From Trichostrongylus colubriformis (taxonomy: Eukaryota; Nematoda; Chromadorea; Rhabditida; Trichostrongylidae), in assembly GCA_963978905.1 (NCBI GenBank), contig OZ022258.1, positions 55,784,591-55,848,590 on the forward strand: DNA of 64,000 nucleotides, read 5' to 3'. The position numbers and the translations under genes were made by a program. Positions 1 to 11,511 of the stretch are shown piece after piece; position 1 is the first letter of the stretch; each line of letters starts with the position of its first letter. The notes below the pieces were generated by a model. That model ran no database searches. It saw only the letters and a program-made list of their open reading frames with translations, and was not told the origin of the DNA.

Positions 1-1656
1 TGAGTGTTTCGTCTCCTGAAGGCAGTTGCTATCTTTAGACGGTTAGCCTGTGAAATGACGAACAGAAAAGACTACCCAATTCGCATACAATGTACTTTGA
101 GCTGCATCCTCACCGATGCAACTTAAATAAACGAAAGAATGAATAAACTATATGTGAAAAGATTTTTCGGATGGACTTAAAGAATTCGTGCATTTTCGAT
201 TGCTATCACAACGTCTCTGTCCTCTCACGGACCGCGCTCGACCCACAACACCCACCCCTTGGCAGTCTTGCATAACTGATGAAATGATTTTCCTCTGGTC
301 AACATGTTTTCTCCATTTGATCTAACAGATCTTAAGACGCCGACTTTGAACTCTAGTACACTGTCATAATTTCATGGCGCAGAAGTTACCGGGAACCAGA
401 GTAGAAATTTTCTCGAAACATCGTTTTTAACGTCCGCTGCGTGGAACGAATCCCGTGGGAAAGAGGTCCGTCCTACTGGATGTTACGAATTCGAGGATAA
501 CCAAAGTGTGAGGTGGTGCTATTGCGAAATTTGTGCATTCGATGTAGGTTCCATTCGATGATTCCAATGTACGGGCGCTACTAACCGAAGTTCTAGATCT
601 AAGCATGGTGTGGAGCTCGCGACTCAGGGCGACTGAGCGATCAGGCGTGCAGGAAATGGTGAGTACCAATGAAGCGATTGGGTAATCGAGTGATTCAGGC
701 GATCGGTAGGAAAACGAAAAATATTCACCGACGATTTTATTAATCGCCCGATCGCCTAAATCGCGAACTCTGTACGCTAGCTACGTAGGGTACTCATATA
801 TATTTTTTTGTTTTATTTACTTGAGCTTCCGCTGCTCATGTGATTTTTTCTTGGTTTAGTCACTTCCTGTGAGGACCAATGTAATCTTTGTCCCTTTAAG
901 CCTACATGATTTTAAGCACTGTCTTATGATCATGCTCACGCTGTCTACAACTTCCATCATATTGCCTGAAACTCATAAAGGTTTCGTCACCGCTCCATCA
1001 TACTCAGCAGTATTTTGTCAAAAGTGAGACGGAAGTGATTTTAGGAGGATATTTCCCTTTAAAAAGCAGGTACACTGTTGTGAACATCACGAGTGCGTTG
1101 CACTTTCATGTGGGTTGATAACTTCCTTGAAAGGTCAACCCGACCATCCTTATAAGACCAGCCCGGCCACTTCTTTTGATTTTTTGTATAAGCATAGTTA
1201 TCTTCATTTCGTGCTCCGACTGACCGTCAGTTCTACCTATGAGTTGCTCATCTTAACCGTATTTTTGCCTATTATTTGTTTATTTATTTGATACACCTTA
1301 TGTGGAAAGTTTTTGTTCAAAGTGCGACGAATTTGTAAGATTTCATTCCTTATAAGTATATCGTCCGGTGAGCAGGTAAGTACAATGATCAGGACCGGTC
1401 TCAAGGTATCGGGGTGCATATTCTTCCGAGGTTAGTTCAGGATCATTACTTGTGTTCGCCTCGAATTAGGTAATTAAACAAAGACATATTAGCCGATTTG
1501 CCAAATGAGTAATGGTAAAATAACATAAATCCATCAATTGCATATAAAACCGAGTTATATTAACAAATGAAAATATCACACACGTCGTACTAACACAACG
1601 TATACTAAGTGCATGAAGCAAAGCGCTGCACCACATACTATGTACATAAGGAGTTC
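1..1656. other. no recognisable gene
   Basis: No convincing exon was found on either strand. A minus-strand open frame at 427-669 has no homology I recognise. Around 655-775 there is a weak inverted motif (TCAGGCGATCGG opposite CCGATCGCCTAAATCGCG). A related motif (AGGCGATTAG / CTAATCGCCTGAAACGC) recurs at about 38385-38480, so both are probably worn copies of one dispersed repeat. Confidence 0.4.
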
Positions 1657-1888
1657 GGGTGTGTATCGTTATGTCAGAATTTCGCACGACGACAAGCGGC
1701 GTGCGACGCAGTGTGTGCGAGTTATGCGCGTCGCACTAGTTAGGTCTTAGAACGATTACACGATAATGCTAGGGACGCAATACGCAGTTGACTTGTAATC
1801 GCTTCGGGAGCTAACAACATGGCGCCTTTAGCTCGTCCGCATTGCTTCGCTTGCGACTGCCGTAATCCTGACATAAGGGTACACACCC
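1657..1888. mobile_element. GGGTG...CACCC inverted-repeat element, copy 1
   Basis: A 232-bp non-autonomous element. Its left end begins GGGTGTGTATCGTTATGTCA and its right end reads as GGGTGTGTACCCTTATGTCA on the other strand. The 9 bases outside the ends are AAGGAGTTC and CAGGAGTTG (7 of 9 identical in register), consistent with an eroded target duplication. Copies also lie at 4668-4896 and 57556-57795, with this one inverted relative to them. Internally it carries a GTCTTAGAACGATTACAC block shared by all three copies. Confidence 0.75.
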
Positions 1889-2260
1889 CAGGAGTTGCAC
1901 CGAAAAGAAAATGGACCAAAGGTAGCACCATGATTGTCCGATTAACCTTCATGCACTTGTTATACATAGTTATGAAGTACGAGAGGAGCTAATGCACGCA
2001 CGCTGGTGCAAGAAAAATGAAAAGATTTGCAGAATATGTACAAATAATCGTTTCTGGCTAATAATTTGTGAGTGGCGATTATCATAATTAATTATGCAGA
2101 ACATGACAACATTGTTTGCCACCTCGTGATACTGTTGCCGGTCTTAGTGTAATGTTCCACCGTTTTGCTATTCCGGTTTTCACAGTTTTCCACTGAGCTT
2201 CTTGTACTTCTCCTCCAGTCGAGCACTTTCTATTGCGGAGTGATAGCTTTCATAAAGGCA

Positions 2261-2711
2261 CTAATTGTCACTCTCTTTTTTTATCGACAATGATATGTTG
2301 AATTCCATGTATTCATGCAATTCGTGCTCTGCATGCCGTCCTTTTGTCCTCGCAAAAAGCTCAACGTAAGCATTTTTCTCTGAATCTCATCGCATTAACA
2401 AATGTGATTACCCTTTGTAGCGAAGAGCACTCTATTGAAGGTTTCGTTCAATCTTTGATTGTATCGCCATTTCCCGAGTTGATCTGTGGTAAATAGAATT
2501 TCATAAACTCTCCGGTGTGTTTTCATGCACTCCTCCTGTTGCCAGCCAATTGCCGCATGCTTTGACTGATGGCGTAATGTCGTGACAAGATAAATAATGC
2601 TTCCTCACGAATTTGTAGATTATCCGATCTTATCCCTTTCAGTACCTTGCACCCAATGGCCATCGCCGTTAAATCTATTAGCAATCCGTTTTCAGAAGAA
2701 AGCGGCTCCCT
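2261..2711 (-). CDS. candidate gene head-to-head with the alpha-galactosidase
   Basis: Three minus-strand exons join with consistent phases. Exon A ends at 2646 (donor GTACTG; its upstream limit is uncertain, up to about 2711). Exon B is 2412-2565 (acceptor CCATCAG, donor GTAATC). Exon C is 2261-2379 (acceptor GATTCAG) and ends in TAG. Exons B and C together give 91 codons including the stop. The encoded text is hydrophilic and charged, with stretches such as TTDQLGKWRYNQRLNE and LFARTKGRHAEHELHEYMEF. The intron between B and C would be only 32 bases, unusually short. After the stop the same frame stays open for about 26 codons (a heptad-like LEEKYKKL segment), so either the stop is premature or this is the true end. 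I do not recognise the family. The first exon would lie within 20 bases of the divergent gene's start codon. Confidence 0.42.
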
Positions 2712-2728
2712 AAGAGGGAGATGCGCCA

Positions 2729-5700
2729 ATGTCGCCCTCTTGGTTGATGCTAATGAGCATCGTTGGGACGGGGTCGTCGTTGGAGAATGGGCTTGCCAGG
2801 TAAGCTTTAAGGTGGTAAACTAATACAGGAAGGGCAACTTTTCGAATGTTGGGCAGTGGCATGGTTACCGAGTAACTAACGTACTCGCTGTTCTGCTCGC
2901 AACAAGTTCTCCTCTCTTTACTTCAGCACAACTTTGGGTTGATCAAAGTACATGCACTTTTGTTCATTAGCTCGAGATTCAGAACACCACCAATGGGCTG
3001 GATGTCATGGGCAAAATTTTTTTGCGCAACAATCTGCTACCCACCTTCGGATCATTGCGTCAGCGAGAGATTATATCGTGACATGGCCGATCGAATAGGT
3101 AAGAGCTGCAAGTTGAATGTACTACATGAACACCTGCAGTCACTGCTGTCACTTTTTTATTCCTGCGACCGCGCCGTGGCGCAGCAGCTCTTATGTCTGT
3201 AAAAATTTATTTTTTTTTTTGGAAAATGCTGTAACGCTTCCAGTTGCTGATGGATTCCTGCAGGCTGGTTACAATCGGATACATATTGACGACTGCTGGA
3301 TGGAGCGTTCAAGAAGCAGTGATGGCGAATTGGAAGCCGATCACAGACGATTTCCCAGCGGTATTAAGAATCTAGCCAAATACGTGAGGAGAAGTTCATA
3401 CTCGATTACAAATGATACAAAAATGCTGATCGCGTAAGCTAAGTCGATCACTATACATCGTTATCTCCTGCCCGGATCTGTCCTATCATCTTCAGATGCG
3501 CTGATAGGGGAATTTCGGACAGAAAAAAAAGTAGTGTATATAACAGTCGACATGATCAGTAATACGACGGTGAAAAGAAAGCGGAAGTAAAGGGTCAAAA
3601 ACCCGAGAAATAAGACTCCCTTCTCACAATTCATTCTCGACGCGGAAGGCCATTCCTTCAGAGGCGTGTAGTTTTCGAGTCTTCCATTGGCATGTAGCCA
3701 AGTAATGAATGGGCAAAAACAGCGTCTACAATTACTTAAAAACAATCCTATCGTTGGCAAACGAGCGAAAACAACAAGTGAGAAATAATGAAAAAGAAAA
3801 AAAAGAATAAAAACGAAAAACTCGCGTACTCTACGGGTAACCATCACAAATCAAAAACACTGAAAAAAAGTAATCAGGTATCTAGAAAAGTGTCTGCGAC
3901 GTGACTGCTTACAAATGCGCGCCGCGATCGTTCCAACCCTGTCGCATCTACTTGGCCACTCCCATCGTGGCCAATCAGGGATGCTCGTCGCTAGGAGTTG
4001 GGGTATGTCATCCAAAGGTGTCAGCTTCCGCTGCGCCCTCCTCATAGCTCGGGGATGCGCTTTTCGACGAGGACTCGTCACAAATGGGCTTCTTATTGTT
4101 AGACCCCTAATTTCTATGCAGATGACGAATGCACCATCCTATGCTTTCAAGGTGGAGAATAATTTATCTCTCTGTGCCCCTCTCCTCCAGAAAGTAGACA
4201 AGATTTTGGCAACAAGCTTTCGAACAGCATATGCAGCAAGCAATGGCAAAACAAATCCACTGCTTGTGACGTTACACAAGTGCATGCACTTCTTATGCTT
4301 TTTCAACAACCTGAACAAAAACGGTTTTCTTTGAATTTAGTGTTGATTACTGGGTTATACTATTGGGTTATATCAGCAGTGGTGTCAAACACGAACCAGT
4401 TTTTACAATGATACAAGGACTGATAGATGTTGTTTTCCATACTCCAGAACGTATCCTAACAGATTCAGTTTCCAGTCTCACAAATCGACGCATCCATGTT
4501 ACCCGAAAACATGCTATCATTTTTCAGATGCACGATAGAAATCTTCAGCTTGGAATATATGCGGATTTTGGAACGGAAACTTGCATGGGTTTTCCTGGAA
4601 GCATAAATCGACTAGAGGTATGACTTGAATGTTCTAATGATAATACGTAGCCGATTTCCTGTTCCGAGGGTGCGTACCCTTATGTAAGGATTTCGCACCG
4701 CCATGTCGCTAGCAAAGCAATGCGGACGAGCTAAAGGCGCCTTGTTGTTGGGTCCCAAAGTGATTACAAGTCAAGTGCGTATCGCGCCCCAAGCATTACC
4801 GTGTAATCGTTCTAAGACCCTATTATCGCATAGCTCCCACAGACTGCGTAGCACGCCGCTCGTCGTCGTGTGCAATCCTGATATAAGGGTAGCCACCCGT
4901 TCCGAAGGTGCCAGCATCCATATCATGTTCGCAAACTGCAAGTAAGTATTGCTGACTGTAAGACAGCTTGGAGGCACTAAGAATGATAATTCGTTTGATC
5001 ATTAAAATTCAAAGCAGGCTAAAGTAGTGAGAAATGAAATAGTAGTGATAAAATGAATTGTATGGCTGGAAGGCTGAGATACGTGCCTATCTCACAGATC
5101 GTGACTGCGGAAATTTTCTCACGCGTGACACATCTACGGAGCATCGATCGCTGCTACATAGATCTGTGAAGTGCAGCAGTCATGCGCATCACATGATATG
5201 CTCATATGGAGGCAGCACGGTCGTAGGAGAGTTTGTTGGCCTGTTCCGAGCATTACTAAACCCCTTCGAGGCGCTTTTCACTGCCAAAGGGGGTGAATGA
5301 CTACTGTTTGGATTTCCAGTGGCGCCTCCTTCTGTCGAGTGAGATAGTCCTCAATGAAGCTTTTTTTGGACTTCCACTGGTGCCTCTTTATTTGAAATGA
5401 GGGATCAGAGGAAAGCTCGAAAGATCTCAGATACATCCTCATGCGCTCCTGCAATAGGTCCTACTACAAGAAAACATTATACCTTCATCATACACTTTCC
5501 AGCAGGATGCCAAGACCTTTGCATCGTGGGATGTCGATTATCTAAAATTTGATGGATGCCATTCATTGCTTGAGCAGATGGAAGAAGGTGAGTGATTCCG
5601 AGGTTATTCACTCAAATTAATTCTCGGGCGGTCGCGGTGGGTGTGTGACTTTCGCACGCGAGCTCTTATTAAAACGATTGTAGCAATGTCAAAATCTCAT

Positions 5701-8700
5701 TCGAAGTGAGAAGGGCTACAATAGAGTAGCAAGCTCTTGGCCACTTTTGGTTTAGGGTACGCACGAATGGGACGATATCTCAATGCCACTGGCCGTCCCA
5801 TTATCTTCTCCTGTAGTTATCCGTACTACTTCTCTGGATTGAATTTTAAGGTATATTTTTATTCTCAGAATGTCAGTGCAGAAACCTGGGTGTAGGTTGG
5901 GACACACGAATCTAGGCCGTGACTCTGTAACAGCCTGTGGCCTTTGACCTAAGCCTTAAATAATTCAGACAATTTGTTCATGTAAATCGTGTCCTCCTTG
6001 CAAGTCTGTTCCGTTGTATAGTCAAATTGTCTGAATTATTCATGTCACAGGGCAAAGGCCACAGGCTGTCACAAGGTCACGGCCTAGATTCGTGTGTCCC
6101 AACCGTCACCCCAGAAACCTGCACTCCGCTGTTCCCAGCCGAACTTGTACAGGGGTGGGCGCCATCTCATCGTCCGCCGTGATAGGGAACGGAGAGTGGG
6201 ACTGTTTACGTGACATTCTGTTCATATGCGTCTCCGACCGTGGCGGACGAAAGGGTGGGCGCCTGTTCGCAAGCTGCACCCATCCGGCCGAGACTTTGTG
6301 GTGCCGTATCTTAGCCGGATATGCAATTTTTCGCGCGTGAGACTTTGCATGCCACCCACATAAGGCAAATACAACAATACATGGGTAACAGAAAAACGCA
6401 TTTTTCTGTGGACGATTCCTCCAAAGGAGGGAGGAGCAGCGGACTTCAGCTGGGTGCAAAGCCGGATAACGTTCATTTCTTCACTACTCCCCTGATGGTT
6501 GAACGCTCTTCGTATGCTGCTCATTTCTTTCTGCTCTGCATAATTTTGACTTCCTGGCCTGGGTACACATCGCTGGAGAATTGGTACCTCCCTTGAATGG
6601 GGCATCAACTACCGGTCGTTTCTTAATATTCATTAAATTAGGCTGTAAACCAACCTTTCCGCACCTGCAGTCGAAATCAGCTTTCACTCGCTAAGCTTGC
6701 TCGATTGTCGGTGGTATCAACACGGTCGGCAAAGCGGAGGTATTGTAGACGTGACCATCGACCTTTACTCTCATGCCTTCCCATTCCAATTGACGAACGA
6801 CATTTTTAAAAAGCGCTGAAAGATGTGGGTGAGGTGGTGTCTCCTGGTGCACTTCCCTCTTCATATCTTCTTATAGAGGTCCTGGAGTTATTAGAAAGCT
6901 CACAAAGTATTTTTATGTGCCGAGTAAATTTGTAAAGGCTTTGGCGTGGACCGGAAGATATCGATGGATGAGAGAAGGGGCGAGAGGCAGCTAGTCCAAC
7001 AAGAGTGGTCGGCCAAATTTGAGATAGTGGACCTGAACCATCTATATAGACCCACTCGTCACGAGATCGATGGCTAGACCGATCCATCTACCTATAGAAA
7101 AGATAGGGTAACCCATTATTGTGGGATATCTCTTCAGCCCGTCCATGAGTAGCACCCAGTCGCTCCATACATGTGAAGATGCCGATAGGGATGATCGGCA
7201 AACGGGGAAACGATACTTTACTACCCATACCATCAGTTTTCAAGTGTTTTAGAGCTTTCGGTTATTTAGCTCGACTGGGCTGCCACTACAAGAACCTGCA
7301 ATTTATGGCGATTCTATACAGACATCAGGGGATCATGGGATTCCATTGCCAGCATCATTGAATTCGTAGACGATCACCAAGATCTGCTAGCGGCAGCACA
7401 AAGACCCGGCGCCTGGAATGATATGGATATGGTGAGTCATATGATATTCAGTAGGTACACGACGTTTTCGAGCTGAAATCTAATAACTTGGAAGTTTCAG
7501 ATTGTTGCCGGCATCGGATCGATCACTCCCGATCAAGCCAAAGTCCAGATGACGCTCTGGTCAGTTCTTTGCGAGCCACAGCCATCTTGCGACCTATCTA
7601 CGCGCAGTAATTATCAAGCGATATGAGCAAGAGGGAAAGGTCGTAGTTGCCGCCACTCTTCACTTCAGAGTTTAAGGCCTTCCACCGAATTGGTGACTAC
7701 TTTTTGCAATGAGTGGCTGACAATGGCAATTCCTGATCAGAAACAAACCTTCGACCGCAAATCCACTCTTGTGGTTGGATCCGAAAGAGCACGGTGCAGC
7801 GACCGAAGCGATTCCAAGCTTATGCCGCGCGCAAGTAGTCCTTAAAGATTTCGCGACGTCGCGTAGGCCCCTATTTCACTATAACCGATGGACGCGCTAG
7901 TAAGTGCGCAAAGGCTGCCACTACCCCTATACGAACCTCTGTCCGTTACTTGAGAACTGCTGAGACGTGTGAGTGATAATAGGCTAGGTCACGCAAGGAG
8001 GCGGGGTGTGTGTGCCATTAGGACACAAAATTTGCGTTGCGGCGTCCGGCGTGTGACGCAATAATGCGGGTTATGCGCGCCGTATTGGATGGCTCCCTAA
8101 GCGATAAGAGTAGGCCTCATCCTATTTGTAAACGCTTCAGCACTCAGCTAAATACACCGCCTCTATCCCGCACCATTTCGTCTCGTGTCAAAGACGGCCT
8201 ACATATCTTCTCTCCTAAAGGCACACACCTGAAGAGGGGGTAGTGTGCGGCGGCCAATTCACTACGGGACGTGCAAGGAACGAGCTGCACGCGGTAATAC
8301 AGCTTGCGGGATGTGTGACGATTGGTCGAATTTTCGCGCGGCCGCGGCGAGTGTGAGTCGTTTGCGGCTTTCTCTGTTGAAACAGCACAACAGCAACATA
8401 TTTATTTATTTATTTATTTATGCGTGCCGTGACGCGCCATCGAACATAGGCAAACTTCCAAAGTACCGGCCTGCAATCCTTGAAGATACTTCACGGTACC
8501 AGCGCATTGCGTCCATTGCGTCTTGAGCGTAATTCCAAACGACTGCGGCGAAACGTACTGAGGGCGCCACGAGTGCGACGCCGCGAAGCAAAAATTCGAC
8601 CAATCGCGACACACCCCAATTTGCGAGGCGCTGACCGAGTTGCACAATCCTGAAGCAAATCCTTCTCCCCCCTCCACAGCCACCCAGGTGGATGCATGAG

Positions 8701-10294
8701 GGTGGTTGAAGCTGCGCTCGCAACACCCTGTAGGCTTATCTGATCTTTCGTGTATGATACTATGCGTTGCCGTGGAACAATACAGTTTCAGCTGAATGAG
8801 TATTCAGGTCGATATGGTCGTCTCCACTCATCATGTCCAACGATTTACGTACATTGAGGCCCGAATACCGCAGCATTCTGCAAAATCGTGGCGTCATTGC
8901 CATCGACCAGGATCCGCTGGGCGTGATGGGCAAACTAGTTCGGAAGGTCAGTTCTGTGATGGCTATTAGCGTAAGCGTGCTCTAGCTTAACATTCAACCT
9001 AGTGTTTTACAGTATGATACCATCAGAATTTATGTCAAACCAGTCATGCCCATTGTAAATGGGTTCACTTCGTTTGCTATAGCAATAGTCAATATGGATT
9101 ATTCACATACCAAGGTACGTGAACAAGAGCTTACATTCCGTTACTATAATATTAATCGAGGCCAGCCCAACACGACATCGCATTTATGTCAGTGATTAAG
9201 ACGCGACGCGTCACGTTGCTTCAGTCGCACTCATATAAAATGAGAAAATAGAAAATAGAAGAAAATTCCATCACTACTCTTTGGCTGCTTCTATACCCAA
9301 TAGAATCGGATTTATGGATTTACAGCGTCAAAAATACGTATTGAACGAGAAGATGGGAGCATCCGCGTATCCGCAATCTAGGATTTTTGGAGATTTCGCG
9401 TGAAGTATAAGTAACCTATCGTTTGGGAAAATGAGCGCATTTACGATTTTGGATTTCGCTGATAAGCGTGTCCGCGATTTTAGATAGCAGCCATAATGAA
9501 GACAGACCGATGTGGTGAAACAAGGCTTCGAAAAAAATCCAGATCGCGGTTCGCCGATCCGCCGATCCGCTGAAAATACCATAAAGATGAGTATGTACGT
9601 AGCCTCAAAAATAAGGCAGCCGTAAAACTTTGCTGCAGTGCTTCCGGCGGCAGGGCGTGGCTACCTTGACATGTAGTGAGGCAGTGGTGGCGCGGGCACA
9701 GACGCAGCCACGCCCCGCAGTCGGCATTGCAGAGTGTGCAGGTGGCCCAATGGCAGCTGAAGTAAGAACGTGTACTGATCGCGGCGCTTGCTTTGCGATT
9801 GCGTTTCGCGCGAAACGCGCAGTTGTGGTCTTATGTGGATGGTACCAGGACGTCCAGTTCAAAGGCATGCGTCGCGATAATCAGTTCATTCAACCCACCT
9901 CCTTAAGCAGTGAATACTTTGGTAACTACTCAGGTTGCACCCTTTTTGCGTCGCCACGGTGCGTCATCATGACACCAGCTCAAACTTGAGCTAACCATGT
10001 ACAACTGAGTTGCTTTGATCTGTGCCAAATGGGCGTGGTACTTAAACTGCTGGAACCCATGCTGGCCACGCACCCCAAGCTCAACTGAAGGTTTAGGCTG
10101 AAATCTCATTCGTTCGTTCGTTACAGGATGTAGGATTCACATACGAGTCACTTGGACTGGGGAACACTGGTAGATACGAGCTGCGCAATCTTTGGACCGG
10201 TGAGGAGCTTGGAATGGTGTATCCGTCTCAACAACTTCACGTTGTCCAACCGCCTACATCTGCATCGATGTTCAAGCTCACTCGACTATCCTAA
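2729..10294 (+). CDS. gana-1: GH27 alpha-galactosidase / alpha-N-acetylgalactosaminidase (gana-1 type), 11 exons
   Basis: A glycosidase that removes terminal alpha-linked galactose or GalNAc from glycolipids and glycoproteins, normally in the lysosome. Exons: 2729-2799, 2983-3098, 3244-3383, 4528-4617, 5506-5587, 5756-5850, 7270-7431, 7501-7559, 8808-8946, 9013-9114, 10127-10294. All phases agree and give 407 residues (human GLA 429, NAGA 411). Residues 1-16 or so form a signal peptide, followed by the family start LENGLARTPPMGW. The nucleophile is Asp155 in YLKFDGC and the acid/base is Asp216 in [10 protein letters not shown]. Asn176-Ala-Thr is a glycosylation sequon. At the two specificity positions (human GLA Glu203/Leu206; NAGA Ser188/Ala191) it has Ser187 and Tyr190, so GalNAc activity is favoured but not certain. 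Introns 4, 6 and 8 hold repeat elements. The gene is intact. The symbol follows the single C. elegans homologue. Confidence 0.93.
4668..4896. mobile_element. GGGTG...CACCC inverted-repeat element, copy 2 (in gana-1 intron 4)
   Basis: Begins GGGTGCGTACCCTTATGTAA and ends with the complementary ATATAAGGGTAGCCAC. Flanked by CTGTTCCGA and CCGTTCCGA (8 of 9). The interior matches the copy at 57556-57795 in the same orientation. No coding capacity. Confidence 0.75.
5888..6111. mobile_element. GGGTG...CACCC palindromic element with perfect 9-bp target duplication (gana-1 intron 6)
   Basis: A 224-bp element whose two halves are long inverted repeats: GGGACACACGAATCTAGGCC on the left and GGCCTAGATTCGTGTGTCCC on the right. 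It is bounded on both sides by the identical 9-mer CAGAAACCT (5879-5887 and 6112-6120). The termini GGGTG and CACCC match those of the family at 1657, 4668 and 57556, but the interior is different. Confidence 0.85.
6121..6430. mobile_element. partial copy of the TTAA palindromic element
   Basis: Bases from about 6295 to 6425 match the right arm of the element at 41919-42344 (shared blocks include GGCAAATACAACA, ATGGGTAACA and GTGGACGATTCC). The part before it matches that element's GC-rich centre. The left end is missing. It lies in gana-1 intron 6, next to the 5888-6111 element. Confidence 0.6.
8270..8640. repeat. degenerate inverted repeat in gana-1 intron 8
   Basis: GATTGGTCGAATTTT near 8320 recurs in inverse orientation near 8590 (AAAAATTCGACCAATCGCG), with further partial matches outwards. 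The enclosed DNA includes a TTTA microsatellite at 8399-8421. The outer boundaries are unclear. A short block at about 8037-8100 resembles part of the element at 1657-1888. Confidence 0.45.
8399..8421. repeat. (TTTA)n microsatellite
   Basis: Five to six uninterrupted TTTA units inside gana-1 intron 8. Confidence 0.9.
9850..9995. repeat. dispersed repeat shared with 59460-59640
   Basis: The segment AGGTTGCACC...CGCCACGGTGCG followed by GAGCTAACCA recurs near 59488-59640, where it forms both arms of an imperfect palindrome. It lies in gana-1 intron 10. No ends with target duplications could be defined. Confidence 0.45.
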
Positions 10295-10654
10295 CTATGT
10301 GCCGTAACTGTGATCCTTAACCACATTTCTTTTTTTCGTTTTGTTTTTTCGTTTTTCATTTTCTGCTTCGACAGGGACTAAAAATTGTCAGACGCAGGGG
10401 ATTTGCGCCGTTTTACTTAACTTACTTTTGCTTCAATTTTTTGTCTCGATTTCAGTTCATTCGCTGGGTACTCCTCTTCTTTTTTACACATCATATTTTT
10501 ATAATAGTAACCTTTTTCAATAACCTTTTTCATATCTCGGTTTTTCCAGTCTTTCAGTAATGTATTGAGAGGTCCAGAGGAGACATTTTCCCGTAAGTAA
10601 AAAGCTTACTCATTTTTCCTGTGTTTTGAATCTGTGTACGTTGGTACATTGGTT

Positions 10655-10660
10655 AATAAA
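10655..10660 (+). terminator. possible polyadenylation signal for gana-1
   Basis: AATAAA about 360 bases after the gana-1 stop codon and before the next gene. Position and sequence are the only evidence, and an unseen weaker signal nearer the stop is possible. Confidence 0.3.
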
Positions 10661-11007
10661 ATATGTCAGTGGCGATATACATTTCAAAACCAATTATACA
10701 ATTTGTATTGATTTTACGCGCCTGTGGTCGATACATTGATTGATATTAGCGTCGAGTTCATCGGGCGTGGTGAAAGAAATATACACCCGTTCCTCAGATT
10801 CAGCCCACATAAAATTCCAAGAAATGAAGCGACCGCTGTCGTAGACTAATACGCTCTTTAATACCTCGGTAGGGACATTTTCAGAGCAAGCCCTCACCTG
10901 GCAGAGCTTTTAAAACCCCCCACAGGGAGCGCTAAACGCTGCGCCATAGCTCTCGCCTGTTGATAAGAAATCCATGAAGTAATTCCATAACGAACAGCTG
11001 ACGTAGA

Positions 11008-11105
11008 ACGTTATTGAACACAGCGCTATCGCCAGCGCTCACATAATGGAGTGGCTTGGCGCGAGTCATTGTGAGCGCTGACGATAGCGCAGGTCGATAA
11101 CGGGG
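11008..11105. repeat. short hairpin repeat between gana-1 and the SANT gene
   Basis: Arms GCGCTATCGCCAGCGCTCAC (starting about 11023) and GTGAGCGCTGACGATAGCGC (ending about 11090) are inverse copies with one mismatch. The similarity extends outwards through CGTTATTGAAC and its inverse. The loop is about 26 bases. The rest of 10295-11400 shows no gene. Confidence 0.7.
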
Positions 11106-11389
11106 TTGGGCTGCGGCTGTCAGCCCGCGCTACGTAGCCGATCGATCGTCGTGCCTGAGCGCGGGCCACCTTTAGCGCGCTCCCTAGTAACAGCCAGCCC
11201 TACACGAGCCATCTTTCACTCTCTCATCACTTTCGCTTACTTATAGCTGTTTCTCTTTGATTTATTGCTTTCTGGGACAGAACCTAGGGATATTTGACCC
11301 TAGTGGCTCTCACAGAAGTGCTCGAAAAATCTGATTCTGACTTGAACTTTTGATAACCGATTGAAGTATAAACCGTTCATAATTGACAA

Positions 11390-11400
11390 TTACCGTTTCA
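11390..11400 (+). promoter_or_regulatory. possible spliced-leader acceptor for the SANT gene
   Basis: The U-rich TTACCGTTTCAG-type acceptor ends at 11400, 111 bases before the chosen ATG at 11512, with an open frame but no ATG between. Such a site upstream of the first exon suits nematode trans-splicing. An upstream cis-spliced exon would look the same. Confidence 0.35.
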
Positions 11401-11511
11401 GGTGCTGGCCACCGTAATACGGCATCAAGGCTGAAAGAATTTTGGGAAATATTTGTTCCGAAAAGGCCACTGGACGGGATCCCAGGCGGTCGTCTCGGAA
11501 GTGTGGGCAGT

